Assembly: GCA_037176885.1 (NCBI GenBank)
Contig: JAWWNJ010000037.1
Coordinates: 1,426,001-1,490,000 of the forward strand
Source: Favolaschia claudopus
Taxonomy: Eukaryota > Basidiomycota > Agaricomycetes > Agaricales > Mycenaceae
Reading direction: 5' to 3'
DNA: 64,000 nt
Part shown: piece by piece, positions 23,824 to 34,748 of the stretch
How the letters are laid out: every line of letters starts with the position of its first letter
How positions within the stretch are numbered: position 1 is the stretch's first letter
Position numbers and translations under genes: made by a program
The notes under the pieces: model-generated
Databases searched by the model: none
Told to the model about the DNA's origin: nothing
Seen by the model: the letters and a program-made list of their open reading frames with translations, nothing else

Positions 23824-24174
23824 TTAACTCGCAGCCTTCAACCAGCCCTTGATAATATTCTTTTCTTGATCGCGCATCTGGAGGTTCAGTCGGTAACAGA
23901 CTTCTAACAGTAGAAAAAAGCGAACCCGAAGAAGAGAAGAGTCATCATTCCCCGGAAAGGACATTACCAAGTCCTGCGTATGCGCAGCGTAGTCGCAATA
24001 GACATAACGCGATACATTCGAATCCGTTGATGCAATTGGGAACCATGATTGCTCAGGACCTAGTCGAGACGGGTTATCACATGAACCAAATTTTAGAGCG
24101 AGCATCGAAATAACTGCACCACTTACCCATACCTCTAACGGGATCCATCGTTTGCACCCCTTCAGATTAATCCT
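23824..24174 (-). pseudogene. S28 serine peptidase, C-terminal fragment cut off by the transposon
   Basis: The minus-strand frame from the transposon edge starts RINLKGCKRWIP. After a probable intron (a GTGCAG-like donor to CTAG) it continues GPEQSWFPIAS, then YAAHTQDLVMS, and after a second likely intron (48 nt, GTTCGC to CTCCAG) MRDQEKNIIKGWLKAAS and stop. AAHTQDL fits the catalytic-histidine motif near the C-terminus of S28 (prolyl carboxypeptidase-like) enzymes, and EKNIIKGWL the usual end helix. The rest of the gene lies at 41520..43322. Joining at the shared AGGATTAATCT (minus strand) keeps the frame. Alone it has no start of its own, so it is non-functional. Confidence 0.8.
24164..24174. 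repeat. Target-site duplication, left copy (AGATTAATCCT)
   Basis: Identical to 41520..41530. It codes for part of the peptidase (reverse strand AGG ATT AAT CT) and directly adjoins the left terminal inverted repeat. Confidence 0.85.
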
Positions 24175-24230
24175 CATTGGTACTTGACGAAAGTTGAGGT
24201 TAATCTGTGTTGCTCGTTGGCAAGTTATAA
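24175..24230 (+). repeat. Left terminal inverted repeat
   Basis: Runs from CATTGGTAC through TTGACGAAAGTTGAGGTTAA and TCTGTGTTGCTCGTTGGCAA. It aligns with the reverse complement of 41464..41519 with about six mismatches in 53 aligned bases. The block GATTAATCTGTGTTGCTCGT is repeated immediately inside at 24232..24258. Confidence 0.85.
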
Positions 24231-24393
24231 AGATTAATCTGTGTTGCTCGTTGGCGAATTATAATGTACGATGATCTCTAATACAAAATTTAATCTCCAC
24301 CGATCTTCCCTTTGGTGGGATTAAATCCTACGACAAAAAAATCTCCTGTCTGAACAATATTCCTGTCTGAACAATACCGCCAGTACACCCGAA

Positions 24394-24567
24394 ATAATCC
24401 TGCATCGAAATAATCCCGCGCCCCAACATAATCCTGCGCCTCGATATAATCCTGCGCCTCGATATAATCCTGCGCCTCGATATAATCCTGCGTCGAAATA
24501 ATCCCGCGCCCCAATCTAATCCTGTCCCCCAACATAATCCTCCGTCGAAATAATCCCGCACCATCCT
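24394..24567 (+). repeat. Subterminal tandem array, left end
   Basis: Ten units of 16-18 bp, each starting ATAATCC (one CTAATCC). Two unit types mix: ATAATCCTGCRTCGAA and ATAATCCCGCGCCCCAAC. Three identical ATAATCCTGCGCCTCGAT units stand in the middle. Subterminal motif arrays of this kind usually bind the transposase. ORFs that read through it (QDYIEAQDYIEA-type) are repeat artefacts. Confidence 0.8.
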
Positions 24568-24795
24568 AACCCAAGATTAATTCTGTGCAGATTAATCTCA
24601 GCCAAAAATGATTCTAGATCAATGTCATTTTACGCACCGTTCATACTGTTACTTCGCATATGTTTTCTGTAATTATGTTGAATCAATGAGAAGGTGTTCT
24701 CAGCTCAATCACGCAACCGTGGAAGCAAACGAAATAACCAAAAGGAATCGTAAGTCATTATCATCATGAATACAGATACACCCGTTATGTAGAAC

Positions 24796-26953
24796 TTATG
24801 CGTCAACTTCCACGATGTACCACTTCGGCTCGCCTTTCTTTCGCGGCGGAGGGGGAGGGGCGGGTGGTGTGCTGGGTGGTGCCTTGGACCGTGTTACTCT
24901 ACCCGACGGCCCCGCCACCGCCGCCGTGTTGGTCTTTGACTTCTTCGCCGCCGGCTCGTCCTCTGCAACCTCAGCAGGATCGCTCTTGCGCTTGCGCGTG
25001 CCTCCCCGACCCTTGCCCTTCCCCGATTTCGTCGCTTTCTTGGTGGATTTGGGCGGAGCATCATCGTCGAGCTCTGAGAGCGACGAGAGGTCATCATCTG
25101 ATGACGGGCGGCCACGACCTCCCGGCGTCGACGGAGGAAGAACAGGTGGTGGTGGCGGCGGCGGAGCACTCCCCTTGATACCTGATGGGGAAAAGTCGAC
25201 GATCTCGGGGGAAGGTGGAGCTGGCGGGGGCGCGAGAGGAGCAGAGGAAGTTGAGGGAACAAGAGGAGCCGGGGGAAGAACGGGCGTGGATGGCACGCGA
25301 GGGGGAGCAGGGGGAGCCGGCGGCGGAACGGGAGGAGTAGTCGAGGTGGACGGTTTACTGACTTGAATCGTTTTCCCCGACCTCTGAATATCCAGCATTG
25401 CCTGGTACACCGCAACCAATTGTTCCTTCGATGCGGACGCTAAATCGAATGAAACACCCGCTGACTCGGGGAGCAGGAACGCTATTGACGACGTTTCTTT
25501 GCCTACTCAACGAAATGAGCACACCAGTACATACAAACAAAATCACGTTGTGGCATACCGTTGACTTGAGCCGAGAATTGCTTGATGAGGTCCCGAAGCG
25601 AATCTACGTCTTGATTGTTGAGGTCGACATTTGGAAGTTGCGGGGGGTTCTCGGCGGCTAGCCAGTCATTCAGTTTTGGGAGATTTCAGACGTTGACGAC
25701 GTACGAAGGAGAACTTTCCGAAACCAGGCAACCAGTTCTTGATCTCCATTCTCTTGGGGCGAGAAGCCCTTGTCGCTGTTGTCAGAGCTGACCGAAACAC
25801 TGGCCAGGCATACATCAGAGTCGAAATCTTGAGACCGTGAGGGCAAATCCACTTACTGAAACCGCCTGATCTCCTCAGTGCCTGGGACCTTGAAGGCTCC
25901 GCGAACATAGAAGGCAGCTTCGCCCAATCCGCCCCAGTCCGCCCCCAGCAGTTGGCTCAGCTTATTGTCTGCGAGTTCCAGAGCTCGATTCTGGTTCCTG
26001 CGAATTATCAGAAACAGGAACGAATGAAAGGTGAGGAAACGTACTCAGCGATATGCTCCAGAGGAGGTTTTGCTTTGCGGGCGTCCTTTCGCTTCTGCGC
26101 TTCCTCCAGAAACTCTTGCTTGACTTCGTCGGGGCTGCTGTCGAGCTTTTCGGAGGCCATGGCATTAAAAGTGTTTAACCACACTTCACGAGAATACGAT
26201 GTGCCTGCTAAAGAATCACGGGTGGCTTGTGCCACTGAATCGTGGTTCGCCTTGCCATACAACACGGAGGCGCGCGGGGCCTTGGGTTTGTTGGCGGTCG
26301 AGGTCTGCTTCTGCGGCGCAGCTGGTGTCTTCTTCGCCCCGTAGCGATTCTTCAAGATACTATACATTGACTTTTCGAACGGTAAGCGAACAAGCATGGA
26401 AGCACGGCAGACTGAAACGCACCTCAACAAATGCTCCGGTGTTATAACCTGAGGCACCATCGACACCAAATTTCTGGTTGACCTGCGGGAAGAGATCGCG
26501 ACGAACGTAGTCTTGAACGTTCCCTACGATGGTCTGGGCGTCCTTGGCAGCCTTGAACAAGGGATAGACGTCGCTTATGATGAACGTGTAGATCGGGTCG
26601 TCAGTGTAACCGGCCGCCTTGGCCTCTGCCTTCGTCATCTTCTTCCAAACCCGCCTCGTGTCAGGGGCCTGCGGAGCGGGTGAAGTGAGCGGGTTTTCTG
26701 GCGGAGGTGGGTTTGACGGAGGTGGAGGAGGAGAGGTAGAAGCAGGTGGCGCAGGAGCCGGCGGAGGTGGGTTTGGCGGAGGTAGAGGCGGAGGGGTAGA
26801 AGCAGGTGGCGCAGGAGCCGGCGGAGGTGGGTTTGGCGGAGGTAGAGGAGGAGGGGTAGAAGGAGATGGCGCAGGAGCCGGTGGTGTTGTGGAAGAACTC
26901 TGCGATAGAGTTGGGTTGTGGGTATTGTCGACCGTCGGGTTTGGTGCGGACAT
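24796..26953 (-). CDS. Transposon gene A: proline-rich protein of unknown function
   Basis: Six exons can be joined without a stop. The start MSAPNPTVDN at 26953 leads into a proline-rich region with three 20-residue repeats. Next comes a globular part (RRVWKKMTKAEAKAAGYTDD, YTFIISDVYPLFKAAKDAQT), which continues over an intron (GAG then GTGCGT...AAAAG) into SMYSILKNRYGAKK and a conserved-looking helix EVKQEFLEEAQKRKDARKAK. Further exons give LSQLLGADWGGLGEAAFYVR, ELVAWFRKVL and LRDLIKQFSAQ. The last exon begins ETSSIAFLLPESAG, runs into a second Pro-rich and Lys/Arg-rich tail (nuclear-signal-like KSTKKATKSGKGKGRGG) and ends KGEPKWYIVEVDA. No domain recognised. Low-complexity tails around a central helical core suggest a scaffold or DNA-associated protein, which is inference. 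Two promoter motifs lie about 300-380 bp upstream. Confidence 0.7.
26701..26880 (-). repeat. 60-bp minisatellite inside gene A
   Basis: Three direct copies of exactly 60 bp at 26701, 26761 and 26821 encode the 20-residue Pro-rich unit that includes APAPPAST and PPPLPPPNPPPP. Differences between copies are a few substitutions. Copy number probably varies between alleles. Confidence 0.9.
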
Positions 26954-27255
26954 GGGATCAAAGTGGACGGTGGCTAAAGTGGAGAGAATTTGTGAGGTTC
27001 AGAGTTAATATTCGTCGTACATATATACCCTCACCATGATCGTCAAAGCGTGGTGACAGGGAGAACAAAGGTCATTGTATGCTGGATTCTCGTCGCATTA
27101 GCTGCAGATTTCGGTGGCTAGAGATCGATTGGAGGCAGGGGTACGCGAAGATACGGCTGGGAGTACGCGTCGTCACCAGATTCGCTGGTGCCAGAGAGGA
27201 AGCCAACGAAGCGCTCATAGTCGCCTCGCAAGCGCTTTGACTGTTGCTGGCGGCA

Positions 27256-27331
27256 CCGACATGAAAGTCAGCGCCAGAAGAAGACGAGAACGTGAAAGTC
27301 CTCGTATTCACGCAGAGCCGACATGAGAGTC
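27256..27331 (+). promoter_or_regulatory. Shared transposon promoter motif, gene A cluster
   Basis: CCGACATGAAAGTC at 27256..27269 and CCGACATGAGAGTC at 27318..27331, the reverse complements of GACTTTCATGTCGG and GACTCTCATGTCGG, with a weaker CGTGAAAGTC between them. They lie 303-378 bp upstream of the gene A start. The same motif occurs before the other element genes. Confidence 0.6.
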
Positions 27332-27700
27332 GACTCTGAACGGGCGAAACGGCGGGCAGTAAGGATAGTGGGTCGGTGGTCGGTGGGTGGTGTGGAAGGC
27401 AAAGGGTACGGTCACATCGTCACCAGTCACCTCCAGTCACATACTGACTCATACATCAAATCCGTCACGAGATGTAACGCGTCGCGTCGCGTCGCGTCAA
27501 AAAGGCGCGAAATTGGTCGGTTGGGCGATGAAAAAAATTGATGTCAGCGTTGGGTAAGTACATGTAGATATTCATTCCCAAACTTCAATGCACTATATAT
27601 CAACGGCACTTGAGCTACATTACTACATTATGAGCAAGGAATGCAGCACATCGAGTAGTACGACAAGTAGGGTGAGATTAATTACTGGTTAACGGCTGGC

Positions 27701-29322
27701 TCACTCCACCGAAGGATCCTCCACCTCCTGGTCGTCTTCCTCCCACGACTGAGGATTGTATGAGCCCTCCACATGGCTCCAGAGATGAATGCGCGGGATT
27801 ACGATCCTTCGCAGATCTATGTCGTATCAAGATTATGAAGGCAAGGTAAGAAATTCAACTATTGCGACATACCGTCTTGGTTCAGATGGAAGCCAAACCG
27901 ACGAATCCTCTCCGCGCGAGCAATCCAATCTGCATAATGTCAGTAAATCGTAGACATTCAGAGAGGAGATGAACCAAACACTCACTCTCCGTCACTTTCC
28001 GCCCAGGCTTGAAGAAATGCTTGTACAGCAGTTCGGCGGACCCTGCATACAGCTGTAATCCGCCGCCGACAATTAAACTTCAAAATTTTAACTCACAAAC
28101 TGACGGTGTATATCCCTCGAACGATGGAAGCAATTGACGGGGGATTGAAACATGGTGTTGAGCGCACTTGCTGGTCACAGTCTTTGTCTCATGGAGTTCA
28201 TGCCAACTGTCTGAATATCACTCGTTAGTTTGTCATCGCGCAACGAAATTAAGAAGCACACACCTTCAAGAACTTCATACCGTCTTCCTAAACCCATCTC
28301 CCTGACCGAGAGCGATAGGTTGTGTTCTGCCCAGCGAGCCTCAATAATCTCAGCGCAAGGAGCTAAGCAAGGATAAGTACTCGGCAGGTTGAAGGACGTT
28401 GAATAGACTCACTGGGGCGAAAAAGAATAACGGGGGCACCTGTCTTCCTGATTGCTGGACCCATGGCGGTCAGTATTCCGGGTGTGTTGTCTCGAGAACA
28501 GTCAGTTTTTGAGCGCCCTTCGAGTCGGGCAATATCGGAGAGGAGAATGCTAAGCGAACGAGAACAATTAGCGAGAACAATAAAACGATCGATCCATGAT
28601 CGACTGTTATTGTGATTACTTACCGAATTTGATGTGTACTGATGCGCTGGTTTGAGAGGGATCGACGAAGGCAAGAGGCACGGAAGAGATAAGATTAATG
28701 TTGTCCATCTCGGAGATTACACGAGCACAATACAGATGCGGAAACGAGTACAAAATTAAAGGCGCAAATGACGAACAGACTCCCAGTCAGCTAATTCTGA
28801 CACGCCCTTGAACCGAAGCAAAAGAGGCTCGTTGGGGCGAACCGGCATCAGGGTCTCCCACCCCACAGTCCGCCATTTCCCGTCCAGGTACCTCTCAAGC
28901 TCGTCCGACTTGTCGAGCCCAATGGCAGGATCTTCGAGAGCTAGCTTGTTATGCTCTTGGCCGAGCCAAACGAAACCGAATTGGGGTGGATCTAAGAAGA
29001 CATAATACGGACGCTGAGCATTCTGGAAGAGCATCTTGTAAGAACGTTTGTCGAACTAGAGATAGATAATGGATCAACCTACATATTTATAAAGCACCAT
29101 TAAAACTCTTGTAGGACTGTCGTGGGCCGTCGGGCGAAGACGGGGAGCTTTCACGGGTGGAATTGCTCGCGAGCGGGCGGTGGCTAATTTCCTGCGTTCC
29201 CTGTCGCTGAGGAGAGCGAGTGCGATCTGCGCACAGGTAAGGCGATCCGGGGCGGACGAAGGTGGAGTTGGGAGGAAGTTAGCGGCGTCAAGAGCACGGA
29301 GAACGGCACTGGGCTGGGACAT
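27701..29322 (-). CDS. Transposon gene B: unknown protein, reading frame probably damaged
   Basis: Starts MSQPSAVLRALDAANFLPTP at 29322. A 42-nt intron joins TRVLM to FDKRSYKMLFQNAQ, followed by YYVFLDPPQFGFVWLGQEH and VGWETLMPVRPNEPLLLRFK. The first part ends at a stop at 28756, only 47 nt before MDNINLISSVPLAFVDPSQ at 28708. A 68-nt intron (GTTCGT to CCGAG) would fuse the two in frame, and I prefer one gene. Later exons give EIIEARWAEHNLSLSVREMG, VSIPRQLLPSFEGYTP, SAELLYKHFFKPGRKVTE and IRRFGFHLNQDDLRRIVIPR, ending EEDDQEVEDPSVE at 27701. In the exon at about 28435..28548 the natural frame meets TGA at 28470..28472, and the next exon needs another phase. So this copy may be broken, or one intron is missed. 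Function unknown. Confidence 0.55.
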
Positions 29323-29504
29323 TGTGAATGAGGGTTGTTAGAGAATAGATGGTAAAGTGCGCACCGTTATATACACGTTGTCAAAGCATTTCAGTCCCAA
29401 GCGCATCACAGTGGTCCAAAGCGGGTGGTCAAGGCGTATGTGACGGTATGTCGTGCTTGAATCCACCGCAGGACACAGACGTCGCGAAGACGCCTGTGGA
29501 GAAG

Positions 29505-29542
29505 CCGACGCGAAGTCAGCTCATGGTCACCGACGCGAAGTC
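29505..29542 (+). promoter_or_regulatory. Shared transposon promoter motif, gene B cluster
   Basis: Two perfect copies of CCGACGCGAAGTC (29505..29517 and 29530..29542), reverse complement GACTTCGCGTCGG, stand 183-220 bp upstream of the gene B start codon. Confidence 0.6.
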
Positions 29543-29745
29543 GATGTGGGTCGGGATGTGTGCGAGAAGTGAGAGAAGGTAAGAGACTTACTTGTATGGC
29601 AATGTTTATTTCACACTCGGCTCCCACGCCCGAAAAGGAAAAATCGCAAGACGAAAAAGGCAACGAAATACTGTGATTGGGTAGGCGACGTTTTCGTATT
29701 TACAAACAGCTATTTACGGTAGTAGATATTACATTGGTACTTGTA

Positions 29746-31985
29746 TTACTGTCCAAGTTCATGGTCGATGCGCATAGGTACAATGGCCGCGCGGCCAAAT
29801 AGATCGTAAAAAGATTTCGTATAGTATCGAGTCACTGCATCCTCCAACGCCCTCGTCTCCACTGTCGACTCTGGCTGTTGTAACGCGGGCGTTAATAGAG
29901 GAGAACGGTCGGGAGTTTTCCAGTCTAACATCAACTTCGCCAGACGCAAGAGATAGACGCGTCTCTCGTGCGAATCAGCCGCCGCAAATCCCTCCTTGCT
30001 CTGAGTAATATTGAAGCCAACGAGAGCTTGGCCTGGAAAACATTGTCGACACTCGTCAGGTCGCTGGATCCCTGAAGCGCGTTCATCCAGAGCGAGCAGC
30101 TCATACCGAAAGCCGTACTCTGCAGCCTCCCAAACAAGCTCGCGGGCACGATTCACCTCGGTGGGCGGAGCGTTTTGCGGGTCGACAGGAAAGCCAGTGA
30201 GTTCTTCGAGACCACAGGCGCGCATTGCTGGGGCCAGAACTGTCTCGATGACCGCAGTCCGCGCCTCTGCCCTGCTACCCGCCTTGCCTTGACGCTGGAT
30301 CTTGCCCTGGAGAATGTCGCGCCATTGTTGCGCAGTGAGCACGGAGATATTCGGGTCCCCGAAGCGATATATCAAGGCATCGCGTATGAGCTGATAATGG
30401 TGCAGCATCATCCGTCGACGGCCGTCATCCGCAGCTGAAACGAGAATGGCGGGCTCGGGGTAGACGTACACATTGCGTTGGTCGGCACCGGAGGTTGGGG
30501 GGTGAGACCGATCGATCTGGGCGAGGGAGATGGCCCAGCTGGGAATGACGGTGGGCATGTAGGGACTGTCGAATACTTCGAATTTGTTGCGTTCCTCTTT
30601 CGGAGGGCCTTTTGGAGGCTTGGCAGGGGATCTGGAATCTGTATTGCGTAAGTGACTGAGATTATAGAAGTAGAATGAGAAACGTACAAGGAGAAGATCG
30701 GTTTTGAGCACGTTGGGTGCGATTTTCTACGTGAGCGCGACTGGGACCAGTCGAACGAGAAGAACGATTGGATGGAGCGTGTTGTCGAGGTGGCGACGGG
30801 GCTCGTGCTGGAGCAGGAGACGAGCTAGAACTCGGTTGAATACGCGGCTGGCTCGGACCAGCGATCGGCTGCACTGGCGAGGGTACCGCCGGCACGGTAG
30901 CAAAAGGATTGGTGTACCACGGCGTGCTCCGGGTACACAGATGAAGTGAGCGCAGCCGATCCTCCAGTTTGGGACCGACAGGGACAGGCGCAAACCCCTC
31001 GGCAGGCACCAGTACAATAGCTGAACTCGCCTGCACAGGCTTGACGACGGAAACAATGTTCTCAAGATGAAAGGCGGTCAGAGGCCGAATCAGCCAGTAG
31101 GGTATGCGAGCTTTGTGGAATTGCTGCGCGATGGCGGGATCGGAGGTGAAGACGCCGACACATTCGTCGGGAAGACCCTTTCCGGCGGGGAGCGAGGGTG
31201 CATCGAGACTGTCCATTCGCGGTTTGTATACTGACATGTAACGCAGCGCGCCCCAAAGCTCCAGATAGCAGCGCTGGAGGGTGGTGACTTCGATCAACAT
31301 ACGAGGATACGTAGATGGAAGCATTCGAAGTCTTTCGAGGGCGAGCTTCATCGATTGAGCGAGTCCGGTGATTATGGGAGAGATCTTGGCGGGAGAAACG
31401 ATGCCTTTCTGATACTCCGCGCATTCCTTGAGCAGCGTTTCCACGGGTTTGACGAAACGTGAAGACCTCGTATGGGTCAGCTTGCCCAATCCGCGGGTAA
31501 CCGTGAGCCCAGAGTCGGTGGAAACGAAGTCCTCAGGATGAGGATCCCACCACATGATGGCCTGTATCTGGAAGTCTGCCTCGGCGGAAGGGGGTCGAGG
31601 GATTGCCCCGAGGTGACAAAACTCGACGCTGTATTGTTGAGGCCATACCGTCGGGTCGTCCGGCCCATACCGCATATCGCGGCGGAGTTGCAGGTGATCA
31701 GACGCAGTTGGAAGTAGCTCAGGGATGTAGTCCGCATTGGTAGTGATGAAGCAAGGAGTGTGGCCCAGCTGAATGTGCGCTCCGACCCTGCCGTCGAAAG
31801 GTCCAAGTTCCTCAACTTATGTATGTCAGGCTCTGGTTACGCTGTTGATAGCAAAGGACATACCATCGACGCTGTTCCTAAGTAGATCCACGCCATTTTT
31901 CACCGCGAGAGAGCCTTCAAATTTAGATTCAAAACACTATCATAGTCCAGAATCGCGTCGACGCACCTTTGGTAGTAGCAGTCAT
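29746..31985 (-). CDS. Transposon gene C: large conserved-looking protein of unknown function
   Basis: The start at 31985 (MTATTKG) is followed by two introns near 31930 and 31840. The joined frame reads GSLAVKNGVDLLRNSVDVEE, LGPFDGRVGAHIQLGHTPCF and then a 337-codon exon (30712..31675 core) with MRYGPDDPTVWPQQYSVEFC, QIQAIMWWDPHPEDFVS and LMPS-type helices. A Pro/Ser-rich linker (SSSSSPAPARAPSPP) crosses an intron at about 30650..30693 into the last exon, which contains RRRMMLHHYQLIRDALIYRF, TAQQWRDILQGK, CRQCFPGQALVGFNI and ends MRIDHELGQ. About 720 residues, no stop inside. I believe similar uncharacterised proteins are common in agaric genomes, but I cannot verify this here. No catalytic motif or membrane segment seen; the CRQC pair could bind metal. 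It diverges from gene D over about 530 bp. Confidence 0.75.
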
Positions 31986-32513
31986 TTGCGTGGCTGGAGG
32001 ACCGGGGGGTAGAGACTAGCGCGAAGCCAGTCAAGTTTGAGGGTGAGCTCTGCAGCGCGAAGCCACAGAAGTACACACAGCTCGCAGCGCGAAGCCACAA
32101 GCGCGAGGTTGAGGAGGAAAAGGAAAAGAGTGCATGTGGTAATGTTTGGCAGGAGCCTCCGCATTGATCGCATCATTCTCACACCAGATTTCGCCAAGTC
32201 CACTTCCTCCTTGGTTCCTCCCTCATCCTCCTTGGTTCCTCCCATCCCACTCATAAGCGCGACTACGCGTCGTGTCTTCCGGTCTGCGACTCACATGTCG
32301 GGGCCATCTCCGCCGACTCCGCGTCGGCGACACTCCATCCTCCATCTGATGATCATGCTCAGATCCTCCAGTATCTCTTGTCGGCTATCTTCCACGGACA
32401 ATAAACACAATAAGTCGCTACTCGATCGCAATCGACCATGGCTTCTACCTTATGTCGACAACACAATAATCTCTACGCTTTAAAACTCGTCTAACTCTGG
32501 CAACCCATTCACC
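31986..32513. promoter_or_regulatory. Central divergent promoter of the transposon
   Basis: This 528-bp gap separates the start codons of gene C (leftward) and gene D (rightward) and divides the element's genes three and three. It contains GACTCACATGTCGG (32288..32301) and GACTCCGCGTCGG (32315..32327), which match the motif found before the other genes. It also has three copies of GCGCGAAGCCA near 32020, 32055 and 32085, and the doubled block TCCTCCTTGGTTCCTCCC at 32203..32250. Confidence 0.6.
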
Positions 32514-34107
32514 ATGCCTCCTCGTACTCCCGACAGTGTCAATCTTACCTGGCTCAAAGAACACATTCCGCGATCTCCTTGGACGAAGAATTGTCCTCAT
32601 GGAGGAACTCACCATATCTCATTTTATCAAGCTTCTGGGGACCGCGACCTCGACCGCTTTGGAGACCAATCTTTCTATGTATATTTCGCTCTAAGTTGTT
32701 TATCTTCGTGGCTAATACCAGCTGCAGTGTACTGCCAACAAATGCTTCAAGGCCGTTGTTTCTCTGTCTCCCGCCAGACGGAGGGAGCTTTATCCCGAGT
32801 TCCTCCAGTTCAAGCGCCAGAATCGCGCAGCCAGAGCCGCAAATCGGGCTCCTCGTAAACCAGTGAAGAGAAAGAAGAAAAATTCGGACGACAACTCCCC
32901 TTCAGGTGAGCGTCCTATATTCTCTCTACCGGAATTGGGGCTAACGCTGCAGTGAAAACAGATAGTGATACACCTCCCGGTAGGTTTCATTGCGATTCTT
33001 CTTCTGGGATCACGGTCTGACGCTCTTAACTCAGAACCTTCGCCCGCTCGCAAAAAGCAGAAGAAGAAGTCGAATACTGATGCCGCCGCTGGTGGGTACT
33101 TTCACCTCTCGTCAGATGTATCTGATTTATACATTATCTAGATCCCGTCGCACCTACCGCCGCCGTCCCGACGCATTCTGGTAAGTTTCTATAATCTGAC
33201 GCTGTACTTTTTCCAATTATTGTCCAGAACCCTCTGCTTCTTCTGCCAAAGGCAAGGATAAGGCCCGTGCCGTTCCGGAAGCTGCTTGCGGTAAGTAATA
33301 CTGTCGAATCGTACATTTTGTACTGATGTAATTATTTTTTCTCAGCTTCTTCCACACCCACCAAAGGTGGAAACACAGGCCATGCTTCCGTTGTACACAA
33401 TCCAGTCTCCGGTTAGTGATCGAACCTCGTCCCCACAACAAGATACTGACTCGTCTCAACTTCAGCAACGGCGCAGGTTCTCCCTGTCAATCTCCAAGAT
33501 CTTGAGATCAAGGATGGATATGACACCGACACCTACGAAATTGAAGACGATGAGCGTGAGTAACAAGCCTGGTGGACCTTTATTTTCCGTTTCCCTCGTT
33601 CTGACTGGTTCTTCAGGTCGCCGCGTCGAATTCATCATCTTTACAGATGGCGACAAGGCACCAATCCGTCAAACGGTCACTCTACGCGCCGTAAGCCATC
33701 TCAACTTCTTCGAGCTGCCTCTTGCCGCAGCGGTGAATGCCCCCTCGAATCCTCGCTTCTCTTGGTTCTGCCCCCTCACTCAGGAATGGAACATGCTCCG
33801 TAATGAGCCAATCAACTTTCATCCTCGCGGTAGTGTTTTCATCATACGCGACATTGCACTGCGCGAAGCTCGTTGTCCCGATCTTGCTGAACGGATGGCG
33901 GAAGCGTTTCGTTCGGTTTTGGATATTGATCCAGGTTTGTCTCTATCTATGTCTACAATATCAAGTATACTAACCGTGTTTTCGTGCACAGAGGACGATG
34001 AAGTCATTGAAATCATCGACACGGATTCAGATGAAGAGTTCCCTAGGTCGATTGCCTTGCCGCGTGCGCAACAACAGAGCGCGGTAATCGATCTCTCTTC
34101 TGATTGA
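32514..34107 (+). CDS. Transposon gene D: basic/acidic multi-exon protein of unknown function
   Basis: MPPRTPDSVNLTWLKEHIPR begins at 32514 with a good start context (CACC before ATG). An intron (GTATAT to CTGCAG) joins FGDQSFY to CTANKCFKAVVSLSPARRRE, followed by a strongly basic region (KPVKRKKK) that could be a nuclear signal. Several small exons rich in Ser, Pro and Lys follow, with introns of about 45-70 nt. The last large exon contains RRVEFIIFTDGDKAPIRQTV, FSWFCPLTQEWNMLRNEP and RGSVFIIRDIALREARCP. The C-terminus after the final intron reads EVIEIIDTDSDEE and ends SAVIDLSSD. Both pieces look like SUMO-interacting motifs (hydrophobic core V/I-X-V/I-V/I or VIDL next to acidic/Ser residues), which is inference. 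HGGTHH near residue 30 might bind metal. No known domain recognised. Confidence 0.7.
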
Positions 34108-34432
34108 CTTGAAATCTCGATATTCTACCGATATATTTTCATTCTATCGCTCGCTGAACGGTGTCTTGGCCGTAATTATACCCGATGTTCCTCATGTAGC
34201 TTGATGTTTCTTGAATCCATGTTATTCTTTCCCTAAATTCAAGCTCTGTATTTGCAATCCATAGTCTGAGAACAACACGAGCAATTTTATTTCCTGAGTC
34301 TGTGAGCGAGACCAATATTTGCGGATGTGTCGCATCAAGGATATTGCATAGCCACATACGACTCTCAAAGCACCCTTCAAGTGTACCCTCGCTTTGCCCC
34401 TTCGCTTTGCCCTCCCTTGCCTCAAACGGGTC

Positions 34433-34500
34433 GACTTCGCGTTGACCCTTTGCAATCGTGACTTCGCGTTGCGATTCCGTGCTGTATCGACTTCGAGTCG
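34433..34500 (+). promoter_or_regulatory. Shared transposon promoter motif, gene E cluster
   Basis: GACTTCGCGTTG at 34433..34444, again at 34460..34471, and GACTTCGAGTCG at 34489..34500. They lie 249-316 bp upstream of the gene E start. The surrounding region 34108..34748 holds no gene. Confidence 0.6.
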
Positions 34501-34748
34501 ACGCATAAAGCACCAGTTTTCTCGGCTCACCTTCCGACTGGCGATGTACCCAACATCTCTTTCAATGGCGCTGTGTTTCACGGGAATCCAAATAGCTTCT
34601 CTCTCATGCTTTGGACGCACCGGTCTACTGGCCCGATTTCCCGCTTAGACGCTTTGGCCACGACCTGACAATTGAGCTTGGGCCGCCCGCTTTGACCCAA
34701 GTGTATAAAAGCTGAGCCTATAACGAATTCCAGGTCAGTAACTTCAGA

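Noticed and set aside
24290..24564. ORFs encoding repeated QDYIEA at the left end of the element
   Set aside because: They are translations of the subterminal tandem array, not a gene.
24815..27008. Long glycine-rich plus-strand ORFs opposite gene A
   Set aside because: They are the complement of the proline-rich codons and have no splice-compatible continuation.
27701..31985. TET/JBP-type oxygenase as passenger, as in described KDZ elements
   Set aside because: Genes B and C lack an HXD...H iron-binding pattern and the 2-oxoglutarate Arg context, so I do not call them TET/JBP.
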